A stretch of DNA of 26,114 nt from Fimbriimonas sp. (GCA_030447945.1 JAUJNV010000029.1:1-26114), one strand, 5' to 3'; shown: positions 1 to 9,828, numbered from the stretch's first letter. Made by a program: numbers and translations. Notes: a model not told the origin generated them from the letters alone.

Positions 1-874
1 GGTTCCCCTGAAAGGTGATCGCCGTTTGCACCACTCCAAGGATGCCGATCCCCAGCAAGGTGCCGAAGACGGAGCCGTATCCTCCGCTCAGAAGGGTGCC
101 TCCGATCACCACGGCGGCGATCGCGTCCAGCTCCAGCCCGGTGCCCGAGGTCGCGTTGCCGGACGAGGTGTAGAGGGTGAATACGGCGCCGCCGAGCGCG
201 GCGCAGAAACCGCTCAGGGCGTACGCCCGGATGAGCGTCTTCGACACCGGGAGCCCCATGAGAGAAGCGGAGGCCCGACTCCCGCCGATCGCGTACACCG
301 TCCGCCCGAAGCTCGTTTGCCGCGCCAGCACGATGCCGACGGCCACCACGACGAGGAGCACGATCGACGCCGCCGTCAGCGACGCCCGCCCCGGCAGGGG
401 GATCGCGAACGACGCGAGGCTCGAGAAGAAGGGGTGGTCGATCTGCAGCGATTCCTGACTGATCTTGAGCGCCACGCCCCGGCAGAAGAAAAGCCCGCCC
501 AGGGTGACGAGGAACGGCGGGAGGTCGAATCGGGAGACCAGGTAGCCGTGGAACACCCCTAAGGCCGTTCCGAACGCCAGCGGCACGCTTAGGGCGGCGA
601 GCGGGTGCAGATTCGCGTCCCGCATCAGCCACGCCGCCATGATGCTGGAACAGCCGACCATCGACCCGACCGAGAGGTCGATCCCCCCCGTGAGGATCAC
701 GAACGTCAGTCCCACCGCGACCACTCCGAGGACCGCGTTGTCGGCGAACAGGTTGGAGAACACCCTCAAAGTGAGGAAGTGTTCGAAGTGAAGGCCCGCG
801 GCGGCGTACAAAGCCGCCAGCACGAGCGCGGTGATGACGATGGGCAGCCGCTCTTTGAGCGCCTCTCGGCTCAT
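1..874 (-). CDS. yjfF: Sugar ABC transporter permease, YjfF-like (3' end outside window)
   Basis: Inner-membrane permease of the YtfQRT-YjfF importer, a family characterised in E. coli for galactofuranose uptake. The 291 visible residues begin MSREALKERLPIV and hold several hydrophobic helices and the family signature TFVILTGGIDLSVGSMVG near residues 54-71. Later comes GLELDAIAAVVIGGTLLSGG, which is typical of ribose/galactofuranose-type permeases. The ATG overlaps the TGA of the upstream permease (ATGA at 874-871), so the two are probably translationally coupled and form the membrane heterodimer. The frame is clean to the window edge, where only the last few dozen residues should be missing. 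The family call is strong; the actual substrate is inferred. Confidence 0.9.
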   Translation of the reverse strand, partial: MSREALKERLPIVITALVLAALYAAAGLHFEHFLTLRVFSNLFADNAVLGVVAVGLTFVILTGGIDLSVGSMVGCSSIMAAWLMRDANLHPLAALSVPLAFGTALGVFHGYLVSRFDLPPFLVTLGGLFFCRGVALKISQESLQIDHPFFSSLASFAIPLPGRASLTAASIVLLVVVAVGIVLARQTSFGRTVYAIGGSRASASLMGLPVSKTLIRAYALSGFCAALGGAVFTLYTSSGNATSGTGLELDAIAAVVIGGTLLSGGYGSVFGTLLGIGILGVVQTAITFQGN

Positions 875-1866
875 GTCCCCGCCCTCTTGAGCTTGCCCCT
901 CACCATGCCTTGGAAGGCCGGCGATTGGAGCAAGCAGACCACCACCACGACCACCGCCTTAAGGACCAGCGTCAGCTCTGGGGCGACCCCGCGGGTCAGG
1001 ATCGTGGTGGTCAGCGTCTGCATGAGCAGCGCCCCCACGAGGGATCCCGCGAGCGAGAACCGCCCGCCGGTGAGGGCCGTACCCCCGACGCTGACGGCGA
1101 GGATGGCGTCCAGCTCGAGGTACAGCCCCGCGTTGTTTGCGTCCGCCGCTTGGATATCCGCCGCGCCGATCAGGCCCGCGATGCCGGCGCAGAGGCCCGA
1201 GAGCGTGTAGACCACGAGCTTCACACGCTTCGAATTCACCCCGACGTAACGGGCGGCTATCGGGTTGCTGCCCGTCGCCTCGACGAAGAGGCCCAGCGCC
1301 GTGGCCCGGGTCAACAGTCCGAAGACGATGAAGGCGAAGGCCACGAGCCACACCGGGTTGGGAAGACCGAGAGTCGCGCCGGTGGCGATGCTCGAGAATC
1401 CGGGATGCCCGAACGTCACGATCTGACCGTTCGCCAAGAGCTGCGCGACGCCCCGTCCGGCGACCATGAGGAGCAGGGTCGCCACGATCGGCTGCAATTC
1501 GAGCCAGCTCACAAGAAGGCCGTTGAAGAGCCCGCAGACCAACGCCACCGCGAGCGCGGCCCCGACCACAAGCGGCAAGGAGCCGTGAACGTCGATGCCG
1601 CCGAGCGGGCTATCGCCCGGGCGGGCGATGAGGCAGGCGGCGACCGTGCCGGCCACCGCCATCACGGCGCCCACCGAAAGATCGACTCCTCCCGTTGCGA
1701 TCACGAGCGTCATGCCCAGGGACAACAGCGCGACGGGAGCGGCCCGGTTGAGCACGTCGACCAGGCTGCCGTACACGCGGCCATCCCGCACCACCAAGCT
1801 GAAGAAGCCGGGGGTGAAGAGAGAGTTGAACAGCAGCACGCCCACGAGAACGGCCACCGCCCACAC
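871..1866 (-). CDS. ytfT: Sugar ABC transporter permease, YtfT-like
   Basis: Partner permease of YjfF in the same importer. The protein has about 331 residues, close to family length, with hydrophobic segments throughout. Its signature ALLSLGMTLVIATGGVDLSV (about residues 46-65) closely follows E. coli YtfT, as do LQPIVATLLLMVAGRGVAQL and the GLYLELDAILAVSVGGTALT stretch. The nominal start is GTG at 1866, but the frame is open upstream. A CTG at 1887 would add LKRAPTW and overlap the TGA of the ATPase gene by a CTGA, which would better complete the first membrane helix. The gene overlaps yjfF by four bases at its end. No frame break is seen. Confidence 0.9.
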   Translation of the reverse strand: MWAVAVLVGVLLFNSLFTPGFFSLVVRDGRVYGSLVDVLNRAAPVALLSLGMTLVIATGGVDLSVGAVMAVAGTVAACLIARPGDSPLGGIDVHGSLPLVVGAALAVALVCGLFNGLLVSWLELQPIVATLLLMVAGRGVAQLLANGQIVTFGHPGFSSIATGATLGLPNPVWLVAFAFIVFGLLTRATALGLFVEATGSNPIAARYVGVNSKRVKLVVYTLSGLCAGIAGLIGAADIQAADANNAGLYLELDAILAVSVGGTALTGGRFSLAGSLVGALLMQTLTTTILTRGVAPELTLVLKAVVVVVVCLLQSPAFQGMVRGKLKRAGT

Positions 1867-1883
1867 CCACGTCGGCGCGCGTT

Positions 1884-3381
1884 TCAGGACGGGGCCCCCG
1901 CGATCTCCCCCACGATCCGCTCCTCCGAGATCTGCTCGCCGTCCAGCGTCTGCACGGCCCGCCGGTCCCGCATCACGATCACGCGGGTACTCGTGCGTAC
2001 CACCTCAGAAAGCTCCGACGAAACGAACACGAACGACGTGCCGGCCGTGCGCAGCCGCTCGATGAGCGACATGATCTCGAACTTCGCACCGACGTCGATG
2101 CCGCGGGTCGGCTCGTCCAGGAGCAGCAGGCGCGGCTCGACGGCGAGCCAGCGCGCGAGGAGCGCTTTTTGCTGGTTGCCTCCGCTGAGGAACTGGATCT
2201 GCCTTTCGGGGTCCGCGGGCTGCACTTGGAGCCGCCCGGCGAGGTCCGCCGCCAGCTCCTTCTGGCGCGCCGACGGGATGCGGCGAAGCCAGCCCCGCCG
2301 CGCCTGCAGCACGATCAGCATGTTCTCCCGAACGCTCAGCTCCGGAAATATCCCCTCGACCTTCCGGTCTTCGACGGAGAGCCCAAAGCCGCGACGTATC
2401 GCTTCGCGAGGGCTGAAGTGGCGCAAGGGGCGTCCGTCTAGCTGGAGCTTGCCCTGATCGGGTTGGTCCAATCCAAAGAGCAGCCGCACGGTTTCCGAGC
2501 GCCCGGAGCCGAGCAGTCCGGCGAGGCCCAGCACTTCGCCTTCGCCCAGGTCGAAGCTCACGTCCGAAACCGCGCCGCGGCGGCCGAGGCTTTTGGGCGG
2601 AGAGGAGGGTCGCGCCGGCGGCCGCGCCCGCGGTGGGCGGATCCGCCGGCCTTCGAGCGCGGAGGCGTCGCGGCCGATCATCTGCGAGACCAGCTCCAAC
2701 CGCGGCAGCTCGCTCGTCGCCCAGGTGCCCACCTTCTGGCCGTTTCTCAGGATCGTGATCCGGTCAGACAGCTCGTAGACCTGCTCGAGGAAGTGGGTCA
2801 CGAACACGATGCCCAGCCCCTCCTCACGCAGGCGACGTACGGCGGCGAAGAGCTGGGCCACCTCGCCGGCGTCGAGGCTGGAGGTGGGCTCGTCCAGCAC
2901 CAGCACCTTCGCCGACACGTCCAAGGCCCGGGCGATCGCCACCATCCGTTGGATCGCGACCGAGCAGCTCCCGAGGGGTCGCCGAACGTCGAGATCGAGC
3001 CCGAGGCGGACCATCGCCTTCTGCGCCCTCCTCCTCAGCGCGCCCCAGCGGATGCCGAAGGGCCGCGCGGCTCGCGGCCGAGGCAGACGTTCTCGGCCAC
3101 GCTCAGGTTGGGAACCAGGTTGACCTCTTGATAGACCGTGCTGATCCCGTGGCGGACGGCGTCGTCCGGCGACCGCGGAGCGATTGGCTGGCCGGCGAGC
3201 AGGATCGTCCCCTCGTCCGGCGGGTAAACCCCGGTCATCACCTTGATCAAGGTGCTCTTGCCCGCGCCGTTTCTCGCCCATCAGCGCGTGGACCTCGCCG
3301 GCGCGAAGCTCGAAGTCCACCCGGTCGAGCGCCGTGACGCCGAGGAACCGCTTGACGGTTCCCTCCCATCTCCAAAAGCAC
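1884..3381 (-). CDS. ytfR: Sugar ABC transporter ATPase, YtfR-like, tandem nucleotide-binding domains (frame-disrupted)
   Basis: Cytoplasmic ATPase with two fused ABC domains, about 500 residues. The first domain has Walker A, Walker B (VLVLDEPTSSLD) and a degenerate signature (SVAIQRMV). The second has the LSGGNQQK signature and LLLLDEPTRGID. This matches E. coli YtfR along its length. The reading is broken three times. One extra base lies in the G run near 3357-3365. One extra A/T at 3270-3272 falls inside Walker A, and removing it restores GENGAGKST. One indel near 3060-3070 comes after CLGREPRG. The likely start is GTG 3381 behind GAAGGA, giving VLLEMGG and then VKRFLGVTALDRVDF. Because the second half is intact and each break sits in a short homopolymer, sequencing indels are more likely than a pseudogene. 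Confidence 0.85.
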
Positions 3382-3409
3382 GGGTCCTTCCCCCGAGCCT
3401 ATCGGGCTC

Positions 3410-4447
3410 TCAATACTTGCGATTCGGCAGTTCCTTCGCCGCCACCGTCTGGTCGAACACGCTTTCCTCCGATACGATGCGCTTGGGGAGCTTCTCGCCC
3501 TTGGCGACCTTCTCGGCAGCGTCCATGATCGCGGGGCCCAAGAGCGGATTGCACTCGACGGTGCAGTTGAGCTTCCCGGCGATCATCGCCTTGAACGCGT
3601 CCTTCACGCCGTCGATGGACACGATGAGGATGTCCTTACCGGGCTTCTTTCCCGACTCTTCGATCGCCTGGATCGCCCCGAGCGCCATGTCGTCGTTGTG
3701 AGCGTACAGGGCGGTGATCGACCGTCCGACGTCGCTCTTCAGCAGCGCTTCCATGACCTCCTTACCCTTGGCCCTCGTGAAGTCGCCCGTCTGGGAGAAG
3801 ACGACCTTCATGTTCGGGTACTCCTTCAGAGCTTCCATGAAGCCCTTCTTGCGGTCGTTCGCCGGAGCGCTGCCGACGGTGCCGGTCAGCTCGGCGATGG
3901 TGGCCTTACCGCCCGTCTTCTCCGCGAGCCATCGGGCGGCTCTCCGGCCTTCCTCAACGAAATCGGCGCCGATGAACGTCTCATACAGATCTTCGGGCAC
4001 GTCCGGGCGACGGTCGGATGCAATCACCGGGATTCCCGCCCGCTTCGCCTCCTGCAGAACCGGGCCCCAGCCGGTCTCGACGACCGGCGAGAAGGCGATG
4101 ACGTCAACCCCCTGGGCGATGAAGCTCCTGATGGCCTTGATCTGGTTCTCTTGCTTCTGCTGCGCGTCGGCGAACTTCAGATCGATGCCGCGCTTCGCCG
4201 CCTCGGACTTGATCGACTCGGTGTTCGCCGACCGCCAGTCGCTCTCGGCGCCGATCTGGGAAAAGCCCAGCACGAGCTTGTCTCCCGAGCCGGCGCGGCC
4301 CCCGCCCGAAGTTCCGCTCGTCGCCTTCGCCGCGGAGCCGCCTTGGCTCGAGCCCGAGCCTGAGTTACCGCACCCGACGAGAGAGAGCGCGCCGATCGCC
4401 ATCAACCCGAGAGTTGCTACTTTGCCACGTTGCCATTGAGGAAGCAT
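3410..4447 (-). CDS. ytfQ: Sugar ABC transporter substrate-binding lipoprotein, YtfQ-like
   Basis: Periplasmic solute receptor and first gene of the importer operon, 345 residues, intact. The N-terminus is a lipoprotein signal with lipobox LVGC, making Cys26 the lipidated residue, followed by a Gly/Ser-rich linker. The mature part reads LVLGFSQIGAESDWRSANTE and then ADAQQKQENQIKAIRSFIAQ, with SPVVETGWGPVLQEAKRAGI, GDFTRAKGKEVMEALLKSD and YAHNDDMALGAIQAIEESGK further on. These are near-verbatim YtfQ family blocks including the sugar-contact region. The start ATG at 4447 has an AAGGAG ribosome site seven bases upstream. The family is known for binding furanose sugars (galactofuranose). Arabinofuranose is an alternative suggested by the nearby GH127-type gene, and that part is inference. 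Confidence 0.92.
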   Translation of the reverse strand: MLPQWQRGKVATLGLMAIGALSLVGCGNSGSGSSQGGSAAKATSGTSGGGRAGSGDKLVLGFSQIGAESDWRSANTESIKSEAAKRGIDLKFADAQQKQENQIKAIRSFIAQGVDVIAFSPVVETGWGPVLQEAKRAGIPVIASDRRPDVPEDLYETFIGADFVEEGRRAARWLAEKTGGKATIAELTGTVGSAPANDRKKGFMEALKEYPNMKVVFSQTGDFTRAKGKEVMEALLKSDVGRSITALYAHNDDMALGAIQAIEESGKKPGKDILIVSIDGVKDAFKAMIAGKLNCTVECNPLLGPAIMDAAEKVAKGEKLPKRIVSEESVFDQTVAAKELPNRKY

Positions 4448-4641
4448 GTCGATTCTCCTTGATCGTCTAGGGCCCGGTGCACATCTCGATGTCCGTCGCC
4501 CATCCGAAAAGGATACTGCAGTTCAATCGGCCACCAGCAGGTTAGAGGTTAGAGGGGAGAGATGTGAGATGTGAGATGTGAGATGAGGTACAAGCCTGTC
4601 CCCTGTCCCCTGTCCCCTGTCCCCTGTGCCATAGTTCGGGG
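4448..4641. promoter_or_regulatory. Divergent intergenic region between ytfQ and the DUF5695-like gene
   Basis: This 194-bp gap must hold the promoters of both divergent transcription units. I see the AAGGAG site for ytfQ at its left edge and a CGGGG stretch just before the ATG at 4642. No convincing -35/-10 pair stands out. The right half is filled by heptamer tandem repeats, listed separately. A shared regulator site for co-induction of transporter and secreted protein is plausible but not visible as a clear palindrome. Confidence 0.4.
4541..4629. repeat. Three consecutive heptanucleotide tandem repeats
   Basis: Three different 7-bp units follow each other. GTTAGAG occurs twice (4541-4554). 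GAGATGT/GATGTGA occurs about three to four times (about 4557-4585). CCTGTCC occurs four times plus a degenerate fifth copy CCTGTGC (4595-4629). The common 7-bp period across unrelated units resembles the short tandemly repeated repetitive (STRR) sequences described in cyanobacteria and others. It lies in the divergent promoter gap just upstream of the start at 4642, so copy number could change promoter spacing. That effect is speculation. Confidence 0.85.
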
Positions 4642-7437
4642 ATGAGCGGCCGTCTCGCGCTCATCCAGGCCATGCCACCGCGGACACGATTCCTCTTCCC
4701 GGCCGGGGCTCTTTTCATCGTTGCGGCCCTTGCCCAAAGCCCTCTGGCCCGACCGGCGCCGCCGCCCACTCTCGGGCTGGAAAACGGAGTTCGGGACATC
4801 GCGACTCCCGACTTTACGTTGAGGCTTGCGAGCGATGCGCAAGTCGCCGTCGGCCTCCTCCCGAAGGGAGGGAACGGATTCGACTTTGCGCCATCCGACC
4901 GTCTCGATCAGCGTGCGTCGGACGGCTTCTACCACCTCGGCGACTTCACCTTCCGCGCCCGACGAGTGGGCGCCGCGGAATGGACGAGCGCCTCTACGGC
5001 CACGAAGCGCCAACGCGTCGCGCCGCTTGCTCCGACCGGGTCCACGGTGGCCGCCGCCGATCTCACCGCCACGCTTCCCGCCGACAGCCCGGTGAAGGTG
5101 GTGCGTCGCTGGACCGTCCAGAACGGCCGCCTTGCGCTGCTGTTTGACGTAAAGAACCCGGGCCCGGTCCCGGTGGAGGTGGGCGCGCTGGGCATCCCGG
5201 TGCCCTTCAACAACATCATCACGGGGCGCACCCTGGAACAGGCGCACGCGGTCTGCTCCTTCACCGATCCCTACATCGGGCAGGACGCGGGCTACCTTCA
5301 GGTGACGCGCCTGACCGGCACCGGCCCCACGATGGTCGTCACTCCGGTCGGCAAGACGCCGCTGGAGGCGTACCGCTTATTGATCGAGCCGATGCGGCCG
5401 AACCAGACCTTCGAGGGGATGATGGAGTGGATGGTCCACACCGACGCCTACGCACAGGACGAGTGGGAAGGGGTGCCGCAGTGGAACTCGCCCACCAAGG
5501 TCATCCTCAAACCCGGCGAAACCCGCACCTACGGGGTTCGATTCCAGCCCTCGGAATCCATTCGGGCGATTGAGAGGACGCTCCAAAAGGCGGGCCGCCC
5601 CGTCGCCGTCGGTCTGCCCGGCTACGTGCTGCCGATGGATCAGGACGGAAAGCTCTTCCTCAAGTACGGCAAAGGGGTGGAGAGCGTGGGCGTCGAGCCG
5701 AAGGGCGCCTTGAGCTGGCGGCCGAACCGGGAGGGGAGGAACGGCTGGAAAGGCTATACCTTGAAGGGCCGGAGCTGGGGCCGCGCTCGCCTCACGATCA
5801 CCTACGCCGACGACACCCGCCAAACCGTGAGCTACGTCGTGATCAAACCCGCCGCGCAGGCCGTGGCGGACATGGGATCGTTCCTCACGACGAAGTCGTG
5901 GTTCACGGACGAAAAGGATCGTTTGGCCGCGCGCCGGCGGCCATGGGCTACGACCGCGAATTGGACAAGCAGGTCACGCAGGACAGCCGTGTCTGGATCG
6001 CGGGTCTGGGTGACGAAGGCGGCTCGGTTCGTGGCTGGCCCACGCGATGAAGGAGTTCGGGCAACCGGACCCCGGCGAAGTGGCGAAGCTGGAGGAGTTC
6101 GTGGACAAGGTCCTTTGGGGCCGGCTCCAGTTTAACGAGGGACCGGACAAGTACGGCGTCCGCAAGAGCCTCTTCTTCTACGAGCCTGCCCTTGTGCGGG
6201 CTTCGTGTACGATCCGAACCTGGACTGGACGAGCTGGACGAGCTGGAACAAGCGGGCGAGCGAGGACATCGGCCGGGGATACAACTACCCTCACGTCGTG
6301 GCCGCCTACTGGTCGCTCTATCGGATCGCCCGCAACCACCCGGGGCTGACGAAAAAGCCTTGGCGCTGGTACCTGGATCAGGCGTACGCGACGACGGAGT
6401 TCCTCACCAGCCGAAACGAGCGCGGCCGGGACCGTGTCGGCTACTGGCGGCTCGGCCTGATGGGGGGCGACGTCTTCTTGGCCCTGCTCGACGATCTCAA
6501 GCGCGAAGGGCTGAAGGAAAAGGCGGATTTGATCGAGGCGCGGATGAGGCTCCGCGCCGACCGCTGGAAAGGCGAGGCGTATCCGTTCGGCAGCGAGATG
6601 GCTTGGGACTCGACGGGTCAGGAGGAAGTCTATGCCTGGTGTAAGTACTTCGGCTTCGAAGACAAGGCCCAGGTTTCCCTGAACTCGATCCTGGCGTATA
6701 TGCCGACCGTGCCTCACTGGGGCTACAACGGCAACGCCCGCCGCTACTGGGACTTCGTCTACGGAGGCAAGCTCCGCCGCATCGAGCGCCAGATCCACCA
6801 CTACGGTTCGGGCCTCAACGCAATATCCCTCCTCACGGAGTACCGCGAGCACCCCGACGACTTGTATCTCCTGCGCGTGGGGTACGGCGGCACGATGGGG
6901 GCGCTGTCGAACATCGACCAAGAGGGGTTTGCCTCCGCCGCGTTCCACTCCTTCCCTTCGACCCTCAAGTGGGATGCCTACTCCGGCGACTACGGCCCCA
7001 ACTTCCTCGGTCACGCTTTCAACACGGCAACGTATCTGGTGAACACGCGCGACTTCGGCTGGCAGGCCTTCGGCGGCAACGTCGCGAGGGTGGGGAATCG
7101 CGTCAGGGTCGAGCCGAAGGACTCTTTCCGCAAGCGCGTCTTCCTCGCGCCCGTCGGACTGTATCTGACCCTCGACGCGGGGACTTTCGAGTCGGTGGAG
7201 CTCGATACGAGAACCGGAGCGGTGCGAGTCACGCTGGCCCGCGCGACTCCCGCCACGCCTCAGGCGCGTCTGCGTATCGAGCAGCCGGCAAAGGTGGGGG
7301 CCGTCGGGCCGTACGCGCCTCGCCCGATCTACCCGATGGACGCCGGCTCGTACACCATCCCCCTACGGCCAGGCACGACTCAGGTCGATCTTGCGGCCCG
7401 CCGCGCTGCGCGCGTAACCCTGCGGAGAAGATGTTGA
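4642..7437 (+). CDS. Large secreted protein, DUF5695/six-hairpin-like (frame-disrupted)
   Basis: Reconstructed protein of about 930 residues. The N-terminus is a signal peptide (MPPRTRFLFPAGALFIVAAL); the start may be ATG 4642 or the internal ATG 4672 that begins this signal. The first ~430 residues look beta-rich. The C-terminal half is helical and Trp/Tyr-rich, with phrases such as RGYNYPHVVAAYWSLYRIAR and HWGYNGNARRYWDFVYGGKL, as in (alpha/alpha)6-barrel glycan-active proteins. It resembles DUF5695 proteins from memory. The frame breaks near 5918-5925 (after DEKD), near 6030-6045 (after GGSVRGW) and near 6190-6200 (before GFVYDPNLD). Pieces on both sides join in sense, so base-call indels are likely. 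It diverges from the sugar importer and converges on the arabinofuranosidase, suggesting a role in the same polysaccharide use. No catalytic residues can be named. Confidence 0.7.
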
Positions 7438-7457
7438 GCCGGCGATAGGCGCTCATG

Positions 7458-7482
7458 GCGGTCAGGCCTTGCGCCTGACCGT
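7458..7482. terminator. Hairpin between convergent genes
   Basis: A 9-bp perfect stem CGGTCAGGC/GCCTGACCG (7459-7467 with 7473-7481) and a 5-base loop, extendable by one G-U pair. It overlaps the last codons of the minus-strand arabinofuranosidase and lies about 20 bases after the stop of the plus-strand gene. It is flanked by further complementary AGCCGGCG and GCGCCGGCT. There is no T-tract, so intrinsic termination is only probable. The position between two converging genes is the main argument. Confidence 0.5.
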
Positions 7483-9828
7483 GCGAGCGCCGGCTACCGT
7501 CGGACCGACCTTCGTCGGCCGGGGCTGGATGCGGATGCGGATCGTCGCCTTGCCCTTGGTCATCTCCTCCGGGAGAGCGTAGGTCACGTCGTAGTACCGG
7601 TTCTGCGGCCGGTTCTGGAGCGTGTCGGTGGCGATCTCCTGGCCGTCCACCAGGATCGCGAAATCGGGGCGGTTCCGGTCGTTGCCCCAGTAGGTCATGA
7701 TGAGCTCATTGGGCTGGGCACCGTCCACCTTCATGTCGAACTCCATCCAGCCGTCCACGAGCGGCTGACGCGTGCCCCGGTCGTTCTGCTGGCGAACGTC
7801 CGTCTTTTCCTGGGTGAGGTTGTGGTCCCGCTCGGGCTGCATCTGGCCGATCATCATGCTGTCCACGGTGCGGGCCTCGAGATCCCTGATGCGTGCCTCC
7901 TCGGCACGGTACTCGGCCTCCTTCGCCGTCCATTCTTCCGGCGTGAACTGGTCGAAGTAGACGCCGTACCGGTCGTTCGTCATCGTGTAGAAGGGCGCGA
8001 ACGTCAGGTCCTCCGGCCGCATCGCGGACACCGCCTGAAACGTCAGCGGCTTCCCCGGCACGGGCTTCAGCCACTGCTCGATCGGCCGGCCGTGGGTCAC
8101 GAGGACGGGCGTCCGGAAGACGGCGCCGGGTGCGACCCGTCCGACGCCGCCGCGGCCACGCCGCCCGGTAGGGGCGTCGCCCATGTCGGCGGCGAGAACG
8201 AGGGGACCGTAGAGGATGGCCACCCGCTTGGAATTGTCCGGCGTCGCCTCGGTGCGGAGGCTCATCGGCAGGTCGAACTCGATCTTGTCGCCCTTCTTCC
8301 AGGTGCGCTTGATCGTCGCGTACGATCCCGGTCGGCTGGACTTCGCCACCGAGCGGCCGTTGATCTTGAAGTCGATCGTGCCCTTGGCCCAGCCGGGATG
8401 GCGGACCCGCATCTCGAACGGCTTGGCTTTCCCCTTCGTGATCGTGATGGCGACGTGCCCCTCCATCGGAAACGAGGTTTCCTGACGCAGCTCGATTCCC
8501 GCGTCGCTCCAGTTCAGCTCGCTGGGCATGAACAGGTTCACCCAGAGGGTCTTGGCGCCGGTGTGGAAGTAGGCGGAGTCGCCGTGCTTCGTGTGGTTTT
8601 CCATCCCCGAGCCGTGGCAGCACGTGAAGTCGTTGAACTTGTTGCTGTACCCCCGGTACGAGTTCGTCGTCAGCGGCACGAAGTAGGTCACCATGCCCGT
8701 CGCCGGATCTTGCGAGGCCAGGATGTGGTTGAGGTAGGCCCGCTCGTAAAAGTCCATCTCCGCCGCTTGAGGACTCCAGGCGAACACGTGCCGCGTGAGC
8801 TTCAGCATGTTGTACGTGTTGCACGTCTCGGCGGTGTTGGTCGAGATCCGGTCGGCGAGCTGGTCCGGTTGGCCCAGATATTCGCCGTTGCTGTTCCCTC
8901 CGATCGCGTAGGTGTGGTGGTTCACCACCCGGTCCCAGAAGAACTCGGCGGTCTTGCGGTCCTTCTCCTCGCCGGTGATCTCGTAGAGCCGGGCAAGGCC
9001 GATGAGCTTCGGAATCTGCGTGTTCGAGTGCTTGCCCGCGAGGTTGTCCTGCCCCTGCGACAACGGCTCGAGCACGCGGGTGTCGTAGAACTTGCGCGCG
9101 AGCTCCAAATACTTGGGGTTCTTCGTGCGGACGTAGAGCTCCGCGAGGGACTCGTTCATGCCGCCGTACTCGGTGCCCAGCATCCGCTGCCACTGCTCCG
9201 GTGTGAGGTTCTCCTTGATGTTGTACGCCCAGTCGGCGAACTTCTCGGCCACCCCGAGCGCCTGCGGGTTCTCCGCGAGGGCATGCGCATCGAGAAGGCC
9301 GGCGAACACTTTGTGGTGGACGTACCAGGGCGACCACATGCCGTTGAGGTCGAAGCCGCCGCTCTTGATGTTGCCGGCGGCGATCTCGGCCCAGATCTTG
9401 TCGAGCCGCTCCCGGTCGAATCCCGGCGTGGGGCGGTCGAAGCGGAACGCGGCGATGAATCCGTCGGGCCGGGCCTTCTGGCACTCCACCAGACCGGCGA
9501 CGACGGCGTCGACCCTTTCCTTGTACCGCTTGTCGCCTGTCTGAGCGTACTCCTGGGCGCAGGCGGTGAGATAGTGGCCGAGGGAGTGCCCCGAGAGGCC
9601 GCCGGTCTCCCAGCCGCCGTAGATCTCGGCGTTGGCGGGCAAGCCACTGTTGACGCGAAAGCCGGCGAGGAGGCGCGCGGGCTCGATCTCCAGCAGATAG
9701 GCGGCGGTGGCCCGGTGGCTCGTCTCGAAGGGGCCGCCGAGCAGGCGAACGGCGGAGAGCGGGAAGGGCGTGGCGTTGGGCTGGGGAGCGGGCGCATTCA
9801 TGGCGAGGAGAACGAGGAAAGGAGTCAT
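7462..9828 (-). CDS. GH127/GH146-family beta-L-arabinofuranosidase (DUF1680), secreted
   Basis: Glycoside hydrolase of 788 residues, intact. Family members remove beta-L-arabinofuranose from plant glycans using a catalytic cysteine held by a Zn(Cys3)Glu site. That site is visible as Glu334 and Cys336 in AETCNTYNMLKLT, and Cys403-Cys404 in DFTCCHGSGMENHTKHGDSA. The N-terminal barrel opens with FPLSAVRLLGGPFETSHRAT and includes GGWETGGLSGHSLGHYLTAC. After the barrel come a beta domain (about 420-560) and a C-terminal region resembling DUF4986/DUF6805 with WMEFDMKVDGAQPNELIMTY. Length fits GH146 better than the shorter GH127. The N-terminus MTPFLVLLAMNAPAPQ is a weak, short export signal with no clear ribosome site, so the start may be imprecise. 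The neighbouring furanose-type importer supports a role in arabinofuranoside or galactofuranoside use. Confidence 0.92.
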   Translation of the reverse strand: MTPFLVLLAMNAPAPQPNATPFPLSAVRLLGGPFETSHRATAAYLLEIEPARLLAGFRVNSGLPANAEIYGGWETGGLSGHSLGHYLTACAQEYAQTGDKRYKERVDAVVAGLVECQKARPDGFIAAFRFDRPTPGFDRERLDKIWAEIAAGNIKSGGFDLNGMWSPWYVHHKVFAGLLDAHALAENPQALGVAEKFADWAYNIKENLTPEQWQRMLGTEYGGMNESLAELYVRTKNPKYLELARKFYDTRVLEPLSQGQDNLAGKHSNTQIPKLIGLARLYEITGEEKDRKTAEFFWDRVVNHHTYAIGGNSNGEYLGQPDQLADRISTNTAETCNTYNMLKLTRHVFAWSPQAAEMDFYERAYLNHILASQDPATGMVTYFVPLTTNSYRGYSNKFNDFTCCHGSGMENHTKHGDSAYFHTGAKTLWVNLFMPSELNWSDAGIELRQETSFPMEGHVAITITKGKAKPFEMRVRHPGWAKGTIDFKINGRSVAKSSRPGSYATIKRTWKKGDKIEFDLPMSLRTEATPDNSKRVAILYGPLVLAADMGDAPTGRRGRGGVGRVAPGAVFRTPVLVTHGRPIEQWLKPVPGKPLTFQAVSAMRPEDLTFAPFYTMTNDRYGVYFDQFTPEEWTAKEAEYRAEEARIRDLEARTVDSMMIGQMQPERDHNLTQEKTDVRQQNDRGTRQPLVDGWMEFDMKVDGAQPNELIMTYWGNDRNRPDFAILVDGQEIATDTLQNRPQNRYYDVTYALPEEMTKGKATIRIRIQPRPTKVGPTVAGARTVRRKA

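Noticed and set aside
910..2457. Open frame of 515 codons on the plus strand across ytfT and ytfR
   Set aside because: It is antisense to two recognised transporter genes and gives a His/Arg/Gln-rich, non-globular translation.
5995..6046. TGA at the end of the second frame of the DUF5695-like gene as another selenocysteine codon
   Set aside because: The protein continues in a different frame after this TGA, so it results from an indel, unlike the TGA at 15313 where both sides share one frame.
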